NCBI GenBank assembly: GCA_963817405.1
Contig: CAWFNW010000001.1
Location: 744,001-808,000 of the forward strand
Length of the DNA: 64,000 bases
Reading direction: 5' to 3'
DNA from: CAWFNW01 sp963817405
GTDB lineage: Bacteria > Actinomycetota > Coriobacteriia > Anaerosomatales > Anaerosomataceae
Position 1 is the first letter of the stretch, and the number at the start of each line of letters is the position of its first letter. The notes below the pieces were generated by a model. The model saw only the letters and a program-made list of their open reading frames with translations, was not told the origin of the DNA and did not search any database. Both the position numbers and the translations under genes were made by a program. Below are positions 40,324 to 48,160 of this stretch, piece after piece.

Positions 40324-40352
40324 ATGATACATGGTCGCACCGCCGAGGCAAA
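40324..40352 (-). promoter_or_regulatory. Promoter of tRNA-Pro
   Basis: TTTGCC (40347-40352), a 17-bp spacer and TATCAT (40324-40329) lie 10 bp upstream of the mature tRNA 5' end. Confidence 0.6.
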
Positions 40353-40413
40353 CCCCCATCTTGGCAGCCCGACGCGCGTGGCCGCGCCGCGCGCGTCGGG
40401 CTCCGAGACGCAA

Positions 40414-40446
40414 AGGCCCCCGGCCGGATGATCCGGCCGGGGGCCT
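40414..40446 (-). terminator. Strong terminator after the multihaem cytochrome
   Basis: A near-perfect 16-bp inverted repeat (AGGCCCCCGGCCGGAT and its complement) is followed by TTTGCG on the minus strand, 25 bp past the cytochrome stop. Confidence 0.85.
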
Positions 40447-40471
40447 CGTCAGCGCTTCAGGCGTATCGCCG

Positions 40472-42556
40472 CTACAGCTTCACGTGGCACGCGGAGCAGA
40501 AGATCTCCTTGTGGCACTTGAAGCAGGCATCCGCGGCTGCCTCGTCCTTCTTCACGATGGTCGGATGGTACGTCAGCCACGGCTGGTTCGCGACCGCGCC
40601 GGGATGGTGGCAGTTGTCGCACATGAACTGGTTGTGGCAGTTCATACACGTGGCCTTCGCGAGCTTCTTGGCCTGGAAGTCCGCCTTGTGCGTGTCCTTG
40701 AACCCGGCCGGGTGCGGCATCGTGATCTTGTGACAGTCAGTGCAGAACTTCGCCTCGATCCCACCGGTGCCATGGCAGTAGTCGCACGAGTCGGTCTGCT
40801 TCTTGTAGGCCTCGCTGTGCAACGCCGCGGCATTGAGCGCCAGGTTTCGCGTCCACGTGGCTGCCTTGTGCGATGTCGGTACCGTCTTAAGGCGCGTGTG
40901 GCACGCCACGCAGAACTGCTTGTCCTGGTGGCACTTCTCGAAGCACGGTTTCGCGCCATCGGCGGCAACGGTCTTCGCGTGCTGCTGCTGCCACGGCGTG
41001 CCGTTGACCGCGCCCTTGTGATGGCAGTCAGAGCACAGCTCCTTGTTCTTGTGGCAGTTCGCGCAGAGCGCCGGCGTATTCCGGCCGGACACGTGGTTCT
41101 TCTTGAAGGTGTCGGGGTGCGGCACGTCCATGCCGTGACAGGCCTTGCAGAACGCTGCGTTCGTGCCGCCGGGGCCGTGACAGATGTCGCAGCTGTCGAT
41201 GGCCGACGTTGCGGCAAGGGCATGCTTCCCTGACGGAGCTGCGGCCGCTCCGCCGTACGTCGTCACGGTGAGCTTGTCACGGAGCCAGGTGGCCTCCTTG
41301 TGCGACGAGGGGATCGGCTTCACCTTGGCGTGGCAGTCCGTGCAGAACTGCTGCTCGTGACACGTGCCGAGGCAACCCGCGACGCCGTTCGTGGTGACCG
41401 CCTTGGCGTGCTGCGTCTCCCACTTGACCGCAGGATCGTACGTCCACTTCGACGCCGTGCCGTGATGGCAGTTGTTGCAGAACTCGAGGTTGGTCTTGGT
41501 CGCGTTGTGGCAGAGGTCGCACTTGTCCATCTGCGTCTTCGAGGCCTCGCCGTGCGTCTTGGTCTTGAACTCCTCGGGGTGGGGCATCTCCATGCCGTGG
41601 CACCCGTTGCAGAAGGTCTCCTTGACGTGGCAGGTCGCGCAGTAGTCGACCGTCTCGACATTCGCAATCTGGAAGATGTGCTTCTTGTTGGCGGCATCCG
41701 TGTAGGCAGACGCCTCTTCTTCCTTCGCCTCTTCGCCAGGCTCGCCGGTTTCTGACGTCTCCTCAGTCCGCTCGCCGGAGACCAAGGGGCGTCCGGTCGC
41801 GCGATCCAAGGGCGCCAAGGCGAGCTTGGCGTGGCCAGCCGGGTAGAAGTCAGCCTCAGTGTGGCTGGCAGGCTTGAGATCGAAGTCCGCCGGATGGCAC
41901 GAGGAGCACGCGCCGGAGGCCTTGATGCCGTTCTCGGGAACCTTGTCCGTGAGGGTGTGGCAACGGAAACACGCGGTCATGGTCATCCAGTCGGCGTGCT
42001 TCGGCGAGATCTCACCGGTCTTCGGGTACTTGTTGACCATCTCGTAGTCGCGTTCGGGATGCGCAACTCGGTTGTGACACACGGTGCAGTGGATCTCTTT
42101 TTCCTCGTGAACCGCATGGTCGATGATGATCCCGCTGCTAGGCGTGATCACGCGGTTCGGGGAGTGGCACTGGATACACTGCTCCGAACCCATGTGCACC
42201 TCGTTCAACGCGAGCATGCTCTCGGGGTTCAGCGGTGTCTCGTTCGTCTTCGTATACAGCTGATACGCGCCGACGATGCCCGCCTTGGCCTTGTAGTAGG
42301 CGAACGTCAGGGGATCAGCATTCACGGGCTCGTGGCACGACAGGCAGTTGACCATGTTGTGCGAGCCCGCTCGGTACGTGTTCATCGCGTCATCCTGGAC
42401 CGAATGACACAACTCGTTGCAGAAGAAGTACGTTGAGGTGGCGCCGAACGCCACGACGACGAACGCGGCGAGCGCCAGGATGACGACCCCCGACCAGATG
42501 AGGTACCGCGGTCGCCGGACCGGGTCGGTAAACCCGGCCACCAGAGGAATCTTCAT
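40472..42556 (-). CDS. Membrane-anchored multihaem c-type cytochrome (about 24 haem sites)
   Basis: The 694-residue protein starts at ATG 42556 (AAGGAG 8 nt upstream; ATG 42562 is possible). One transmembrane helix (about 18-38) anchors it, NapC/NirT-like, with the rest outside. I count 21 C-x2-C-H sites plus three C-x3-C-H sites (C46-H51, C395-H400, C538-H543). From residue 306 it consists of three tandem ~120-residue repeats (about 306-430, 456-575, 591-694). Each repeat has MPHP/VPHP, a paired CxNCH...CxxCHH, and a ...CH..xFCxxCH ending; the last ends at the C-terminus. An acidic hinge (262-285) precedes the repeats. It probably carries electrons from the quinone pool outward; the partner is unknown. 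Confidence 0.9.
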   Translation of the reverse strand: MKIPLVAGFTDPVRRPRYLIWSGVVILALAAFVVVAFGATSTYFFCNELCHSVQDDAMNTYRAGSHNMVNCLSCHEPVNADPLTFAYYKAKAGIVGAYQLYTKTNETPLNPESMLALNEVHMGSEQCIQCHSPNRVITPSSGIIIDHAVHEEKEIHCTVCHNRVAHPERDYEMVNKYPKTGEISPKHADWMTMTACFRCHTLTDKVPENGIKASGACSSCHPADFDLKPASHTEADFYPAGHAKLALAPLDRATGRPLVSGERTEETSETGEPGEEAKEEEASAYTDAANKKHIFQIANVETVDYCATCHVKETFCNGCHGMEMPHPEEFKTKTHGEASKTQMDKCDLCHNATKTNLEFCNNCHHGTASKWTYDPAVKWETQHAKAVTTNGVAGCLGTCHEQQFCTDCHAKVKPIPSSHKEATWLRDKLTVTTYGGAAAAPSGKHALAATSAIDSCDICHGPGGTNAAFCKACHGMDVPHPDTFKKNHVSGRNTPALCANCHKNKELCSDCHHKGAVNGTPWQQQHAKTVAADGAKPCFEKCHQDKQFCVACHTRLKTVPTSHKAATWTRNLALNAAALHSEAYKKQTDSCDYCHGTGGIEAKFCTDCHKITMPHPAGFKDTHKADFQAKKLAKATCMNCHNQFMCDNCHHPGAVANQPWLTYHPTIVKKDEAAADACFKCHKEIFCSACHVKL

Positions 42557-42647
42557 CGGCATCTCTCCTTGCTCGCGCTCCGAGTCGTCTGACACAGCTG
42601 CGGGCTGCCGAATGCTCGACCGCCCGTGTCGAACGATATCGGAACCC

Positions 42648-42666
42648 TTGTGAACGGACAATACAA
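42648..42666 (-). promoter_or_regulatory. Possible Rex-like site upstream of the cytochrome
   Basis: TTGTGAA-n5-AATACAA (plus strand) has one perfect Rex half site and one poor one, about 95 bp upstream of the cytochrome start. Weak evidence. Confidence 0.2.
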
Positions 42667-42752
42667 GTCGGGGGTACTTGGATGCGCACGGGGCGTACGC
42701 GATAGGTGCATACTTCGTGCGAGTTCCCGCGAATCCTGCCGTCTCTAGCGAT

Positions 42753-43220
42753 TCAGAGATTCGTCTTGACCTCAAGCACAATCGCCACTTCAACAGGCGC
42801 ACCGAGCGGCAAGGCTGTCACTCCAACCGCCTCGCGTGCGTGTCGGCCACGGTCGCCGAAGGCGAGGGCCAGCAGCCCGCTCGCGCCGTCCACGACCGCA
42901 GGCTGTGCTGTGAATCCGGGCGCCGAGGCGACAGAGCCCGTGACCTTCACAACACGCTCGACGGCGTCAAGGTCGCAGACCGTCGCGGCGGCGCCGAGCG
43001 CGTTCAGCGCACAGCGCTCGGCGCACATGCGCGCGAGGTCGACGTCGACCTCGGCTCCGACGACTCCGGAAGCGAGCAGCTCACCGTCGCGCACAGGCAG
43101 CTGGCCGGACGTGAACACCAGCGAACCGGTGCGGACTGCGGGGACGTACGCGCCGAGCGCGACGGCAGCCTGCGGGAGGTCGTGTCCTGCCTCGGCAAGT
43201 CTGTCGGATACGCTGCTCAT
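42753..43220 (-). CDS. RidA family protein (reactive enamine/imine deaminase-like)
   Basis: The 155-residue protein matches the RidA/YjgF fold: LVFTSGQLPVRDGELLASGVVGAEVDVDLARMCAERCALNAL follows the family pattern in the first half, and APVEVAIVLEV ends it. The family usually has an arginine near residue 105 of the E. coli protein; here the region reads VVDGASGLLALAFGDRGRHAREAVG, so activity is uncertain. It begins 10 bp after the MCP stop, so the two are probably cotranscribed. Confidence 0.85.
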   Translation of the reverse strand: MSSVSDRLAEAGHDLPQAAVALGAYVPAVRTGSLVFTSGQLPVRDGELLASGVVGAEVDVDLARMCAERCALNALGAAATVCDLDAVERVVKVTGSVASAPGFTAQPAVVDGASGLLALAFGDRGRHAREAVGVTALPLGAPVEVAIVLEVKTNL

Positions 43221-43230
43221 AAGCGGCCTC

Positions 43231-44391
43231 CTATCGGATGCTCATCGAGTCGATGAGCGAGTCGAGCTCTAGGATAGCCGCTGAGATCTGCCGAGAGGTA
43301 GCCGCTGCCTGTTGCGAGACGAGCGAGACTTCCTTCATCGAGACGACCACCTGGCCCGAGGCCGTGCGCTGCTGCCGAGTGGCGACCGAGATCTGCTTCG
43401 CCGCGTCGGTCGTCTCCTCGACCCGTTCGACGATCCGCTCGAGCGCGCCCTGCGTACTGGCGGCACGCTCACCGCCCTCGGCGACCGTGGCGGCCGTACG
43501 CTCGGTCTGCATGACGAGCGCTGCCGTCGAGGTCTGGATGTCTCTCACCATGCGCCCGATCTCCTGCGTGGAGGCGGTCACCGACTCTGCCAGGGAACGG
43601 ATCTCGTCGGCCACGACCGAGAAGCCACGGCCGGCGTCGCCGGCCCGCGCCGCCTCGATCGCCGCGTTGAGTGCGAGGATCTTCGTCTGCTCGGCGATCT
43701 CGTCAATGATCGTGAGCACGCGACCGATCTCCTGACCGCGCTCGCCGAGCGCAAGGATGCGGTTCGCGGACTGCTGGGTGCTGTCGCGGATCTCCTCGAT
43801 GCCGAGCGCGGTCTGAGCCACGGACTGCATGCCCTCCTCCGCGCTCGCGAGCGTCTGTTCCGCGATGCTGACGACCGCCGCCGAGTTGTCGGCGATCTGC
43901 GCCGAGGTCTGCGCGAGCTCCTCGACGGTCGCCGACGTCTGCGCCACGGCCGCGGCCTGTTCGGCCGCTCCTGCCGCCTGGCCGTCGGTTGCCGCGAGGA
44001 TCTCCGCTGTGAGCGTGCGGATGGTGGCAGCCGAGCTGCGGATCCGCGCGAGGACATCCCCCACCGAGTTGAGCACTTGGCTCAAGCGGTCGGAGAGCAC
44101 GGCAAGGTCGCGGCTATCGTCAACGGCAACGCCGAGCGCGCGGCCCGCCTGCTGCACGGTCTCGGCAAGCAGCGACCCCGCGGCTCGAACCGCGAGCCGG
44201 TGACAGACGAAGCCGAGACCGACGCCGGCCGCGATGCATCCGACGACGAAGACCCACCAGCCGAACGTGCTTCGCGGCTGCACGACGAGGAGCGAGAGGA
44301 CGGGGAACGCGACGCCGACCGCCGCTCCCCCTCCGACCATGAGGCGCGCAAGGCCGGGTGCGGGCGGGACGTTTCGGGGCAGTACCTCCAT
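43231..44391 (-). CDS. Methyl-accepting chemotaxis protein
   Basis: The 386-residue product has two hydrophobic segments (about residues 15-70) and no sizeable extracellular sensor. A long cytoplasmic helical hairpin ends in the signalling tip EIAEQTKILALNAAIEAARAG. GGERAA-type and Gln/Glu methylation helices flank it. The start ATG 44391 has GGAGG 4 nt upstream. With no periplasmic ligand domain, it more likely senses a cytoplasmic or membrane state such as redox or energy. Confidence 0.9.
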   Translation of the reverse strand: MEVLPRNVPPAPGLARLMVGGGAAVGVAFPVLSLLVVQPRSTFGWWVFVVGCIAAGVGLGFVCHRLAVRAAGSLLAETVQQAGRALGVAVDDSRDLAVLSDRLSQVLNSVGDVLARIRSSAATIRTLTAEILAATDGQAAGAAEQAAAVAQTSATVEELAQTSAQIADNSAAVVSIAEQTLASAEEGMQSVAQTALGIEEIRDSTQQSANRILALGERGQEIGRVLTIIDEIAEQTKILALNAAIEAARAGDAGRGFSVVADEIRSLAESVTASTQEIGRMVRDIQTSTAALVMQTERTAATVAEGGERAASTQGALERIVERVEETTDAAKQISVATRQQRTASGQVVVSMKEVSLVSQQAAATSRQISAAILELDSLIDSMSIR

Positions 44392-44505
44392 GCGACCTCC
44401 GTCGCCGAGTCGCGGGCACATCTCGACGCGCAGCATCGCCGCGTCCCCCGGAACATCGGCATCGGGCTGCTGCCCCTTGAGCGCGCACGAGTCTCACGTC
44501 ACCGC

Positions 44506-44535
44506 TTGCGCGCTATACCCCGAGGGGTATATAAT
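44506..44535 (+). promoter_or_regulatory. Promoter of the ferredoxin-selenoprotein operon
   Basis: TTGCGC (44506-44511), an 18-bp spacer and a perfect TATAAT (44530-44535). The -10 overlaps the 3' arm of an 18-bp palindrome, as expected for a repressed promoter. Confidence 0.7.
44514..44531 (+). promoter_or_regulatory. CsoR/CstR-type palindromic operator
   Basis: The 18-bp palindrome TATACCCC-GA-GGGGTATA lies between -35 and -10. This is the operator type bound by CsoR-family repressors (copper-sensing CsoR, persulfide-sensing CstR, formaldehyde-sensing FrmR). Which signal applies is unknown; no CsoR-family gene lies in the window. Confidence 0.6.
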
Positions 44536-44576
44536 CCGCACCGATCCTGATCCACGAACACCGTCGAGGAGTCGTC

Positions 44577-44783
44577 GTGCGTATGACCGCAACCATCGAG
44601 ACCGGGACATGCGATCGTTCCCCAGCATGCCCTGCGAGGCGCACCTGCCCGCGCGGGGCGATCGTTCCTGAGGCCGGTGGCGCGTACCCGGGCGCCAATG
44701 GCTATCGTATACTCACGGACCGCTGCACCGGATGCGGCGTCTGTGTACGGGCGTGCCCGGGCCGTGCCGTCAGCATGGGGTGA
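44577..44783 (+). CDS. Small ferredoxin-like 4Fe-4S protein
   Basis: The 68-residue protein has seven cysteines. The C-terminal CTGCGVCVRACP is a canonical 4Fe-4S site, and an N-terminal CDRSPACPARRTCP (C-x5-C-x5-C) group may help a second cluster. The GTG start at 44577 has GAGGAG 5 nt upstream. The stop lies 11 bp before the following candidate selenoprotein, so the two form an operon. Role inferred: electron transfer to or from the redox-active partner. Confidence 0.8.
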   Translation: MRMTATIETGTCDRSPACPARRTCPRGAIVPEAGGAYPGANGYRILTDRCTGCGVCVRACPGRAVSMG

Positions 44784-44794
44784 AGGAGTCCGCA

Positions 44795-45148
44795 ATGGAT
44801 GAGCAGACCGTGACCGAGAAGCAGACCGTGACCGTGGAGGTCTACGACTTCCCCGCCCAAACCGCGTGCGCGAGCGGCGGTTGAGGCCCCTCGTGGTCTC
44901 CGGAGGAGATCACCGCCATCATCCGCTCGGAGATGGAGACCCGCTTCGGCGGGTCGGCACAGATCGTGTACCACGATGTGACGCAGCCGGACGTCATCAC
45001 CGAACGTGCGGAGATGGTTGGGTACATCAAGGAGAACGGCCTGATCTACCCCGTCACCGTCATCGAAGGTGAGCCGGCATACGAAGGCGCCGTCTCCTAC
45101 CCCGCGATTCTTCGGGCAGTGCAGTCACTCCTGCAGGAGCGCGCCTGA
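44795..45148 (+). CDS. Candidate selenoprotein, YuzD-like (thioredoxin-fold) family, in-frame TGA as Sec30
   Basis: From ATG 44795 (GAAGGAG 6 nt upstream) the frame reads 29 codons, meets TGA at 44882-44884, then continues for 87 codons to TGA 45146-45148 with no frame change. Both halves belong together: YDFPAQTACASGG before, GPSWSPEEITAII after, then IVYHDVTQPDVIT and NGLIYPVTVIEGEPAYEG. This resembles Bacillus YuzD (DUF1462), which has a CASC motif at the same place. With Sec inserted the active site is C25-x4-U30. A hairpin fitting a bacterial SECIS follows the TGA. Sec insertion machinery is not in this window. A stop-mutated pseudogene is the alternative. Confidence 0.8.
44882..44913 (+). 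promoter_or_regulatory. Bacterial SECIS-like hairpin after the in-frame TGA
   Basis: TGA 44882-44884 is followed by an 8-bp stem (44893-44900 with 44906-44913, one G-U) and a 5-nt loop CGGAG. The loop G at 44902 lies 17 nt after the TGA. This fits the known bacterial rule (apical loop with an early G, roughly 16-37 nt from the UGA). Confidence 0.7.
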
Positions 45149-45177
45149 CGTGACTCGACCAACACAGAATCACCGCG

Positions 45178-45203
45178 AAAGGTCCGGACCCGTCCGGGCC
45201 TTT
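45178..45203. terminator. Bidirectional terminator between the selenoprotein operon and the J-domain gene
   Basis: A perfect 11-bp stem (AAAGGTCCGGA with TCCGGGCCTTT, one G-U) has T-rich or A-rich flanks on both sides. It lies 30 bp after the plus-strand stop and 7 bp past the minus-strand stop at 45210. Confidence 0.8.
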
Positions 45204-45209
45204 CGTGTA

Positions 45210-45512
45210 TCACCCGCGGCGTCGGCGGCGATCGAGGTAGAGGCCGACGAGGCCCGCGTCCCAGAATACGTCCCACCCGCTCCGACCCGCTGCGGCGATG
45301 GGGCGCGTGGCATCGTAGCGCGCACGCGCCTTCGGGTCGCTCAGCACGCTGTACGCCTCGTTGATGCGCCGCATCCGCATCCCTGCCGCATCCGGGGTAC
45401 CGGCCGTGCGGTCGGGGTGGTACTTGAGCGCGAGGGCCCGGTACGCACGGTCGATGACCTCAGGCTCCGCAGAGGGGTCGACCTGCAGCACTCGATAGTG
45501 GTCCTGGGTCAT
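45210..45512 (-). CDS. J-domain (DnaJ-like) small protein
   Basis: The 100-residue product is one J domain: DHYRVLQVDPSAEPEVIDRAYR, the HPD motif in KYHPDRTAG, and INEAYSVLSDPKARARYD. A short basic tail (YLDRRRRRG) follows. It lacks the G/F region, zinc fingers and substrate domain of true DnaJ, so it would only stimulate an Hsp70 at a particular site. It is 22 bp downstream of the EamA transporter gene. Confidence 0.9.
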   Translation of the reverse strand: MTQDHYRVLQVDPSAEPEVIDRAYRALALKYHPDRTAGTPDAAGMRMRRINEAYSVLSDPKARARYDATRPIAAAGRSGWDVFWDAGLVGLYLDRRRRRG

Positions 45513-45534
45513 GCTGTGCCATCCTCCCTCACGC

Positions 45535-46458
45535 CTACACCGCCGCGAGTTCGTCCGCGCGGACGGTGGCAGGTCCCTCGCCGGGTCGACGCCGCTCGGC
45601 CGCTACGACGCCCGCGAACACCAGCGCCGCACCGAGGAGCTGAACGAGGGTCAACCGGTCGTGCAGCACCGCCGCCGCAAGCGCGATGGTGAAGATCGGT
45701 TCCGTCGTGGAGATGATCGCCGCCTGCGCCGGCCCCAGCCGCTTGATGCCGTTCAGGTAGAGCAGCACCGCAAGGAAGGTCGGCACCAGGACGATGAGGC
45801 CCAACAGGCCCCAGAGGCCCGGCGTCCACTCGGCAACCGACAGCGACCCGCCCGTCACAAGCGTGAGTGCGCCGACACCGAGAGCCGAGAAGCCGAATGT
45901 GTACGTCATGACCACGACGCGCGACCGGCGACCGACGACGCGGTACGAGAGCAGGTTGAATACCGAGTAGCCAAGCGCGGCGCCAAGCCCCAGCAACACG
46001 CCCTTGAGGCTTGCCGCCGGGTGCTCGGAGAAGACGCCGACGACGAGGGCGCATCCGGCGAACGTGAGCAAGAGCGCGACGACGCGACTTCGTGCGAACC
46101 GCTCGGCATACACAACCGCGCTGATCACCGCGACCATGGCCGGGTAGGTGTAGAGGAGCACAGCCACGACCGACGGAGACGCCTCGGTCAGCGCGAAGAA
46201 GAAGCACACCGATGCCGCTCCGTAGCCGGTGAGCGAGAGTAGCACGTACTTGCCGGCATCGGCCGCACCCTCGATGAGCGCGCGGGGATCACGCAGCAGC
46301 TGGTAGACCGCCATGAGCAGCGCGACGATCGCGAACCGCCACGCGAGGAGCGGGAGCGCCTGGGCGCCCTCGTCGTAGGCGAGGGTCGTGAGGATCGCGA
46401 GGGTGCCGAAGCAGGCAGCCGAGATCACAACCGCGATAAGTGATGCCGTGCGCTTCAC
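45535..46458 (-). CDS. EamA/DMT-family transporter
   Basis: The 307-residue integral membrane protein has about ten helices in two EamA halves (ISAACFGTLAILTTLAYDEG, then ALGYSVFNLLSYRVVGRR). The second half ends with GPAQAAIISTTEPIFTIALAA, typical of the drug/metabolite superfamily. The GTG at 46458 has GAAGAGG 5 nt upstream. Substrate unknown. Confidence 0.88.
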   Translation of the reverse strand: MKRTASLIAVVISAACFGTLAILTTLAYDEGAQALPLLAWRFAIVALLMAVYQLLRDPRALIEGAADAGKYVLLSLTGYGAASVCFFFALTEASPSVVAVLLYTYPAMVAVISAVVYAERFARSRVVALLLTFAGCALVVGVFSEHPAASLKGVLLGLGAALGYSVFNLLSYRVVGRRSRVVVMTYTFGFSALGVGALTLVTGGSLSVAEWTPGLWGLLGLIVLVPTFLAVLLYLNGIKRLGPAQAAIISTTEPIFTIALAAAVLHDRLTLVQLLGAALVFAGVVAAERRRPGEGPATVRADELAAV

Positions 46459-46577
46459 GAAGGCCTCTTCACCGATGTTCCCAGATGGGTCACGGTCGCA
46501 TGCCGTCCGAGGGTCGTCAAGCACGGTCGGCAGGTGGGGTGATAGACTTCGAAACCGTCCCCGCCTCAGGAGGTCCG

Positions 46578-46979
46578 ATGCCTCGCATGCCCCTCTCACG
46601 CGTCCGAGCACTCCGGTGGACTGCTGTCGCCGCATGGGCCGGCCTGATCTTCGCGCTCTCTTCGCTCTCGGGCTCGCAGGTCAGCATCGGCATCGACGTG
46701 AGTGCCCTCGCGCACTTCACCGAGTACGCGATACTCGGCGGCCTGCTCCTATTCGCCCTCGAGAGGAGCAACCGGGGGCTCGCTGCGGTGGCGCTGGCAT
46801 CGGCCTATGGGGTGACCGACGAGCTCCACCAGCTACTGGTCCCGGGCCGCATGTCGGACCCCGTGGACTGGGCGGTGGACACCGCAGGAGCGATCGCCGG
46901 CGCCGCGCTTGCGGCGTGGCTGCTGCGGCGGAGGGCCGAGCGCGAATCCGCGCTCACAAGCTCCTCACCGCGTCAGTAG
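46578..46979 (+). CDS. VanZ family membrane protein
   Basis: The 133-residue protein has three to four transmembrane helices. The VanZ pattern is FALSSLSGSQ, then HFTEYAILGGLLLFAL, and YGVTDELHQLLVPGRMSDPVDWAVDTAGA. VanZ proteins modulate teicoplanin resistance in enterococci; in most bacteria the role is unknown. The ATG at 46578 follows CAGGAGG. It ends convergently 7 bases inside the pilT 3' end. Confidence 0.88.
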   Translation: MPRMPLSRVRALRWTAVAAWAGLIFALSSLSGSQVSIGIDVSALAHFTEYAILGGLLLFALERSNRGLAAVALASAYGVTDELHQLLVPGRMSDPVDWAVDTAGAIAGAALAAWLLRRRAERESALTSSSPRQ

Positions 46980-48076
46980 ACGCCGGTCTTCGCGGCCTCG
47001 GAACCGGTCACGCCCAGCTGGCGCAGCTTGATCCTGAAGTCGTGCGGGTTGGCCGCCATGACAGTCGCGTCCTCCAGCGTGATCCTCCCCTGCTGGTAGA
47101 GCGAGAGCAGGCTCTTGTCGAACGTCTGCATGCCGTAGTAGTCGCCCTCCTCCATCGCGTCGCGGACCTTGAAGGTCTGCTCCGGATCGAGGATGTACTC
47201 GCGGATGGTCCCGGTCATGACCAGGACCTCGACGGCGGGCACGAGGCCACCGTTGATCGACGGGATGAGGCGCATCGACACGATGCCTTTGAGCGTCGAG
47301 GCGAGCATCAGACGGATCTGCTTCTGCTGGTACGGCGGGAAGAAGTCGATGATGCGGTTGATCGTCTCAGTAGCATCGATCGTGTGGAGCGTTGAGAGCA
47401 CGAGGTTGCCGATCTCGGCGGCCGTGAGCGCCGCGGCAACCGTCTCGTGGTCGCGCATCTCGCCGATGAGGATGATGTCGGGATCCTGGCGTACAACGTG
47501 CCGGAGCGCGTCCGCGTAGCTGTCGGTGTCGATGCCGATCTCGCGCTGGTTGATGATGCACTTCACGTCCTGGTGCAACACCTCGATCGGGTCCTCGACC
47601 GTGACGATGTGCCCCTCTCGCGTGTGGTTGATGTGATCGATCATCGCCGCGAGCGTGGTGGTCTTTCCCGAGCCGGCGGTGCCGGTGACGAGGACGAGCC
47701 CGCGCGGCTCGTCAGCGAGACGCCGCACGATCGAGGGAAGGCCGAGGTCCTCGACCGACATGCGCTCGGTTGCCACGCGCCGCATGGCGATGCCCACGCT
47801 GCCGCGCTGGTGGAACACGTTCACGCGGAACCGGCCGACGCCGGGTATCGAGTAGGCGAAGTCGAGCTCGCAGTGGTTCTCGAAGGACTGCTGCTGCCGG
47901 GGGTCCATCAGGCTGAGCGCAAGCGCTTTGGTGGCGTCGGGCGTGAGCGACTCGCGATCGCGCAGGACCGTGAGCCGACCGTTGAGCCTGATCGCGGGCG
48001 GGCTGCCGACCTTCAGGTGCAGGTCGGAGCTTCCCGACTTCGCCATCGTCTCGAGGAGCTCGTGGATCTCAGCCAT
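46973..48076 (-). CDS. pilT: Twitching motility ATPase PilT
   Basis: PilT is the type IV pilus retraction ATPase. The 367-residue protein has DLHLKVGSPPAIRLNG, Walker A GTAGSGKTTTLAAM, Asp box VTVEDPIE, Walker B IILIGEMRDHET and the His box LSTLHTIDATETINR. The C-terminal AIRLIP-like motif reads GIVSMRLIPS. Other pil genes are not in the window. I start at ATG 48076. Confidence 0.94.
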   Translation of the reverse strand: MAEIHELLETMAKSGSSDLHLKVGSPPAIRLNGRLTVLRDRESLTPDATKALALSLMDPRQQQSFENHCELDFAYSIPGVGRFRVNVFHQRGSVGIAMRRVATERMSVEDLGLPSIVRRLADEPRGLVLVTGTAGSGKTTTLAAMIDHINHTREGHIVTVEDPIEVLHQDVKCIINQREIGIDTDSYADALRHVVRQDPDIILIGEMRDHETVAAALTAAEIGNLVLSTLHTIDATETINRIIDFFPPYQQKQIRLMLASTLKGIVSMRLIPSINGGLVPAVEVLVMTGTIREYILDPEQTFKVRDAMEEGDYYGMQTFDKSLLSLYQQGRITLEDATVMAANPHDFRIKLRQLGVTGSEAAKTGVY

Positions 48077-48160
48077 CACGCTTCACCGGCCTGCCAATCG
48101 TCGAAGTGCACGTGCTCTCGACAAAGGTATCGGAGGGCCAAGCGGCATACATTAGCGGAA

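Noticed and set aside
44499..44795. Minus-strand open frames overlapping the ferredoxin gene
   Set aside because: They lack a ribosome binding site and family similarity; the plus-strand ferredoxin has both.
44882..44884. In-frame TGA read as evidence of a pseudogene
   Set aside because: Coding signal is continuous on both sides, a SECIS-like hairpin follows, and the operon has intact promoter, ribosome binding site and terminator. The pseudogene view is kept as the alternative.
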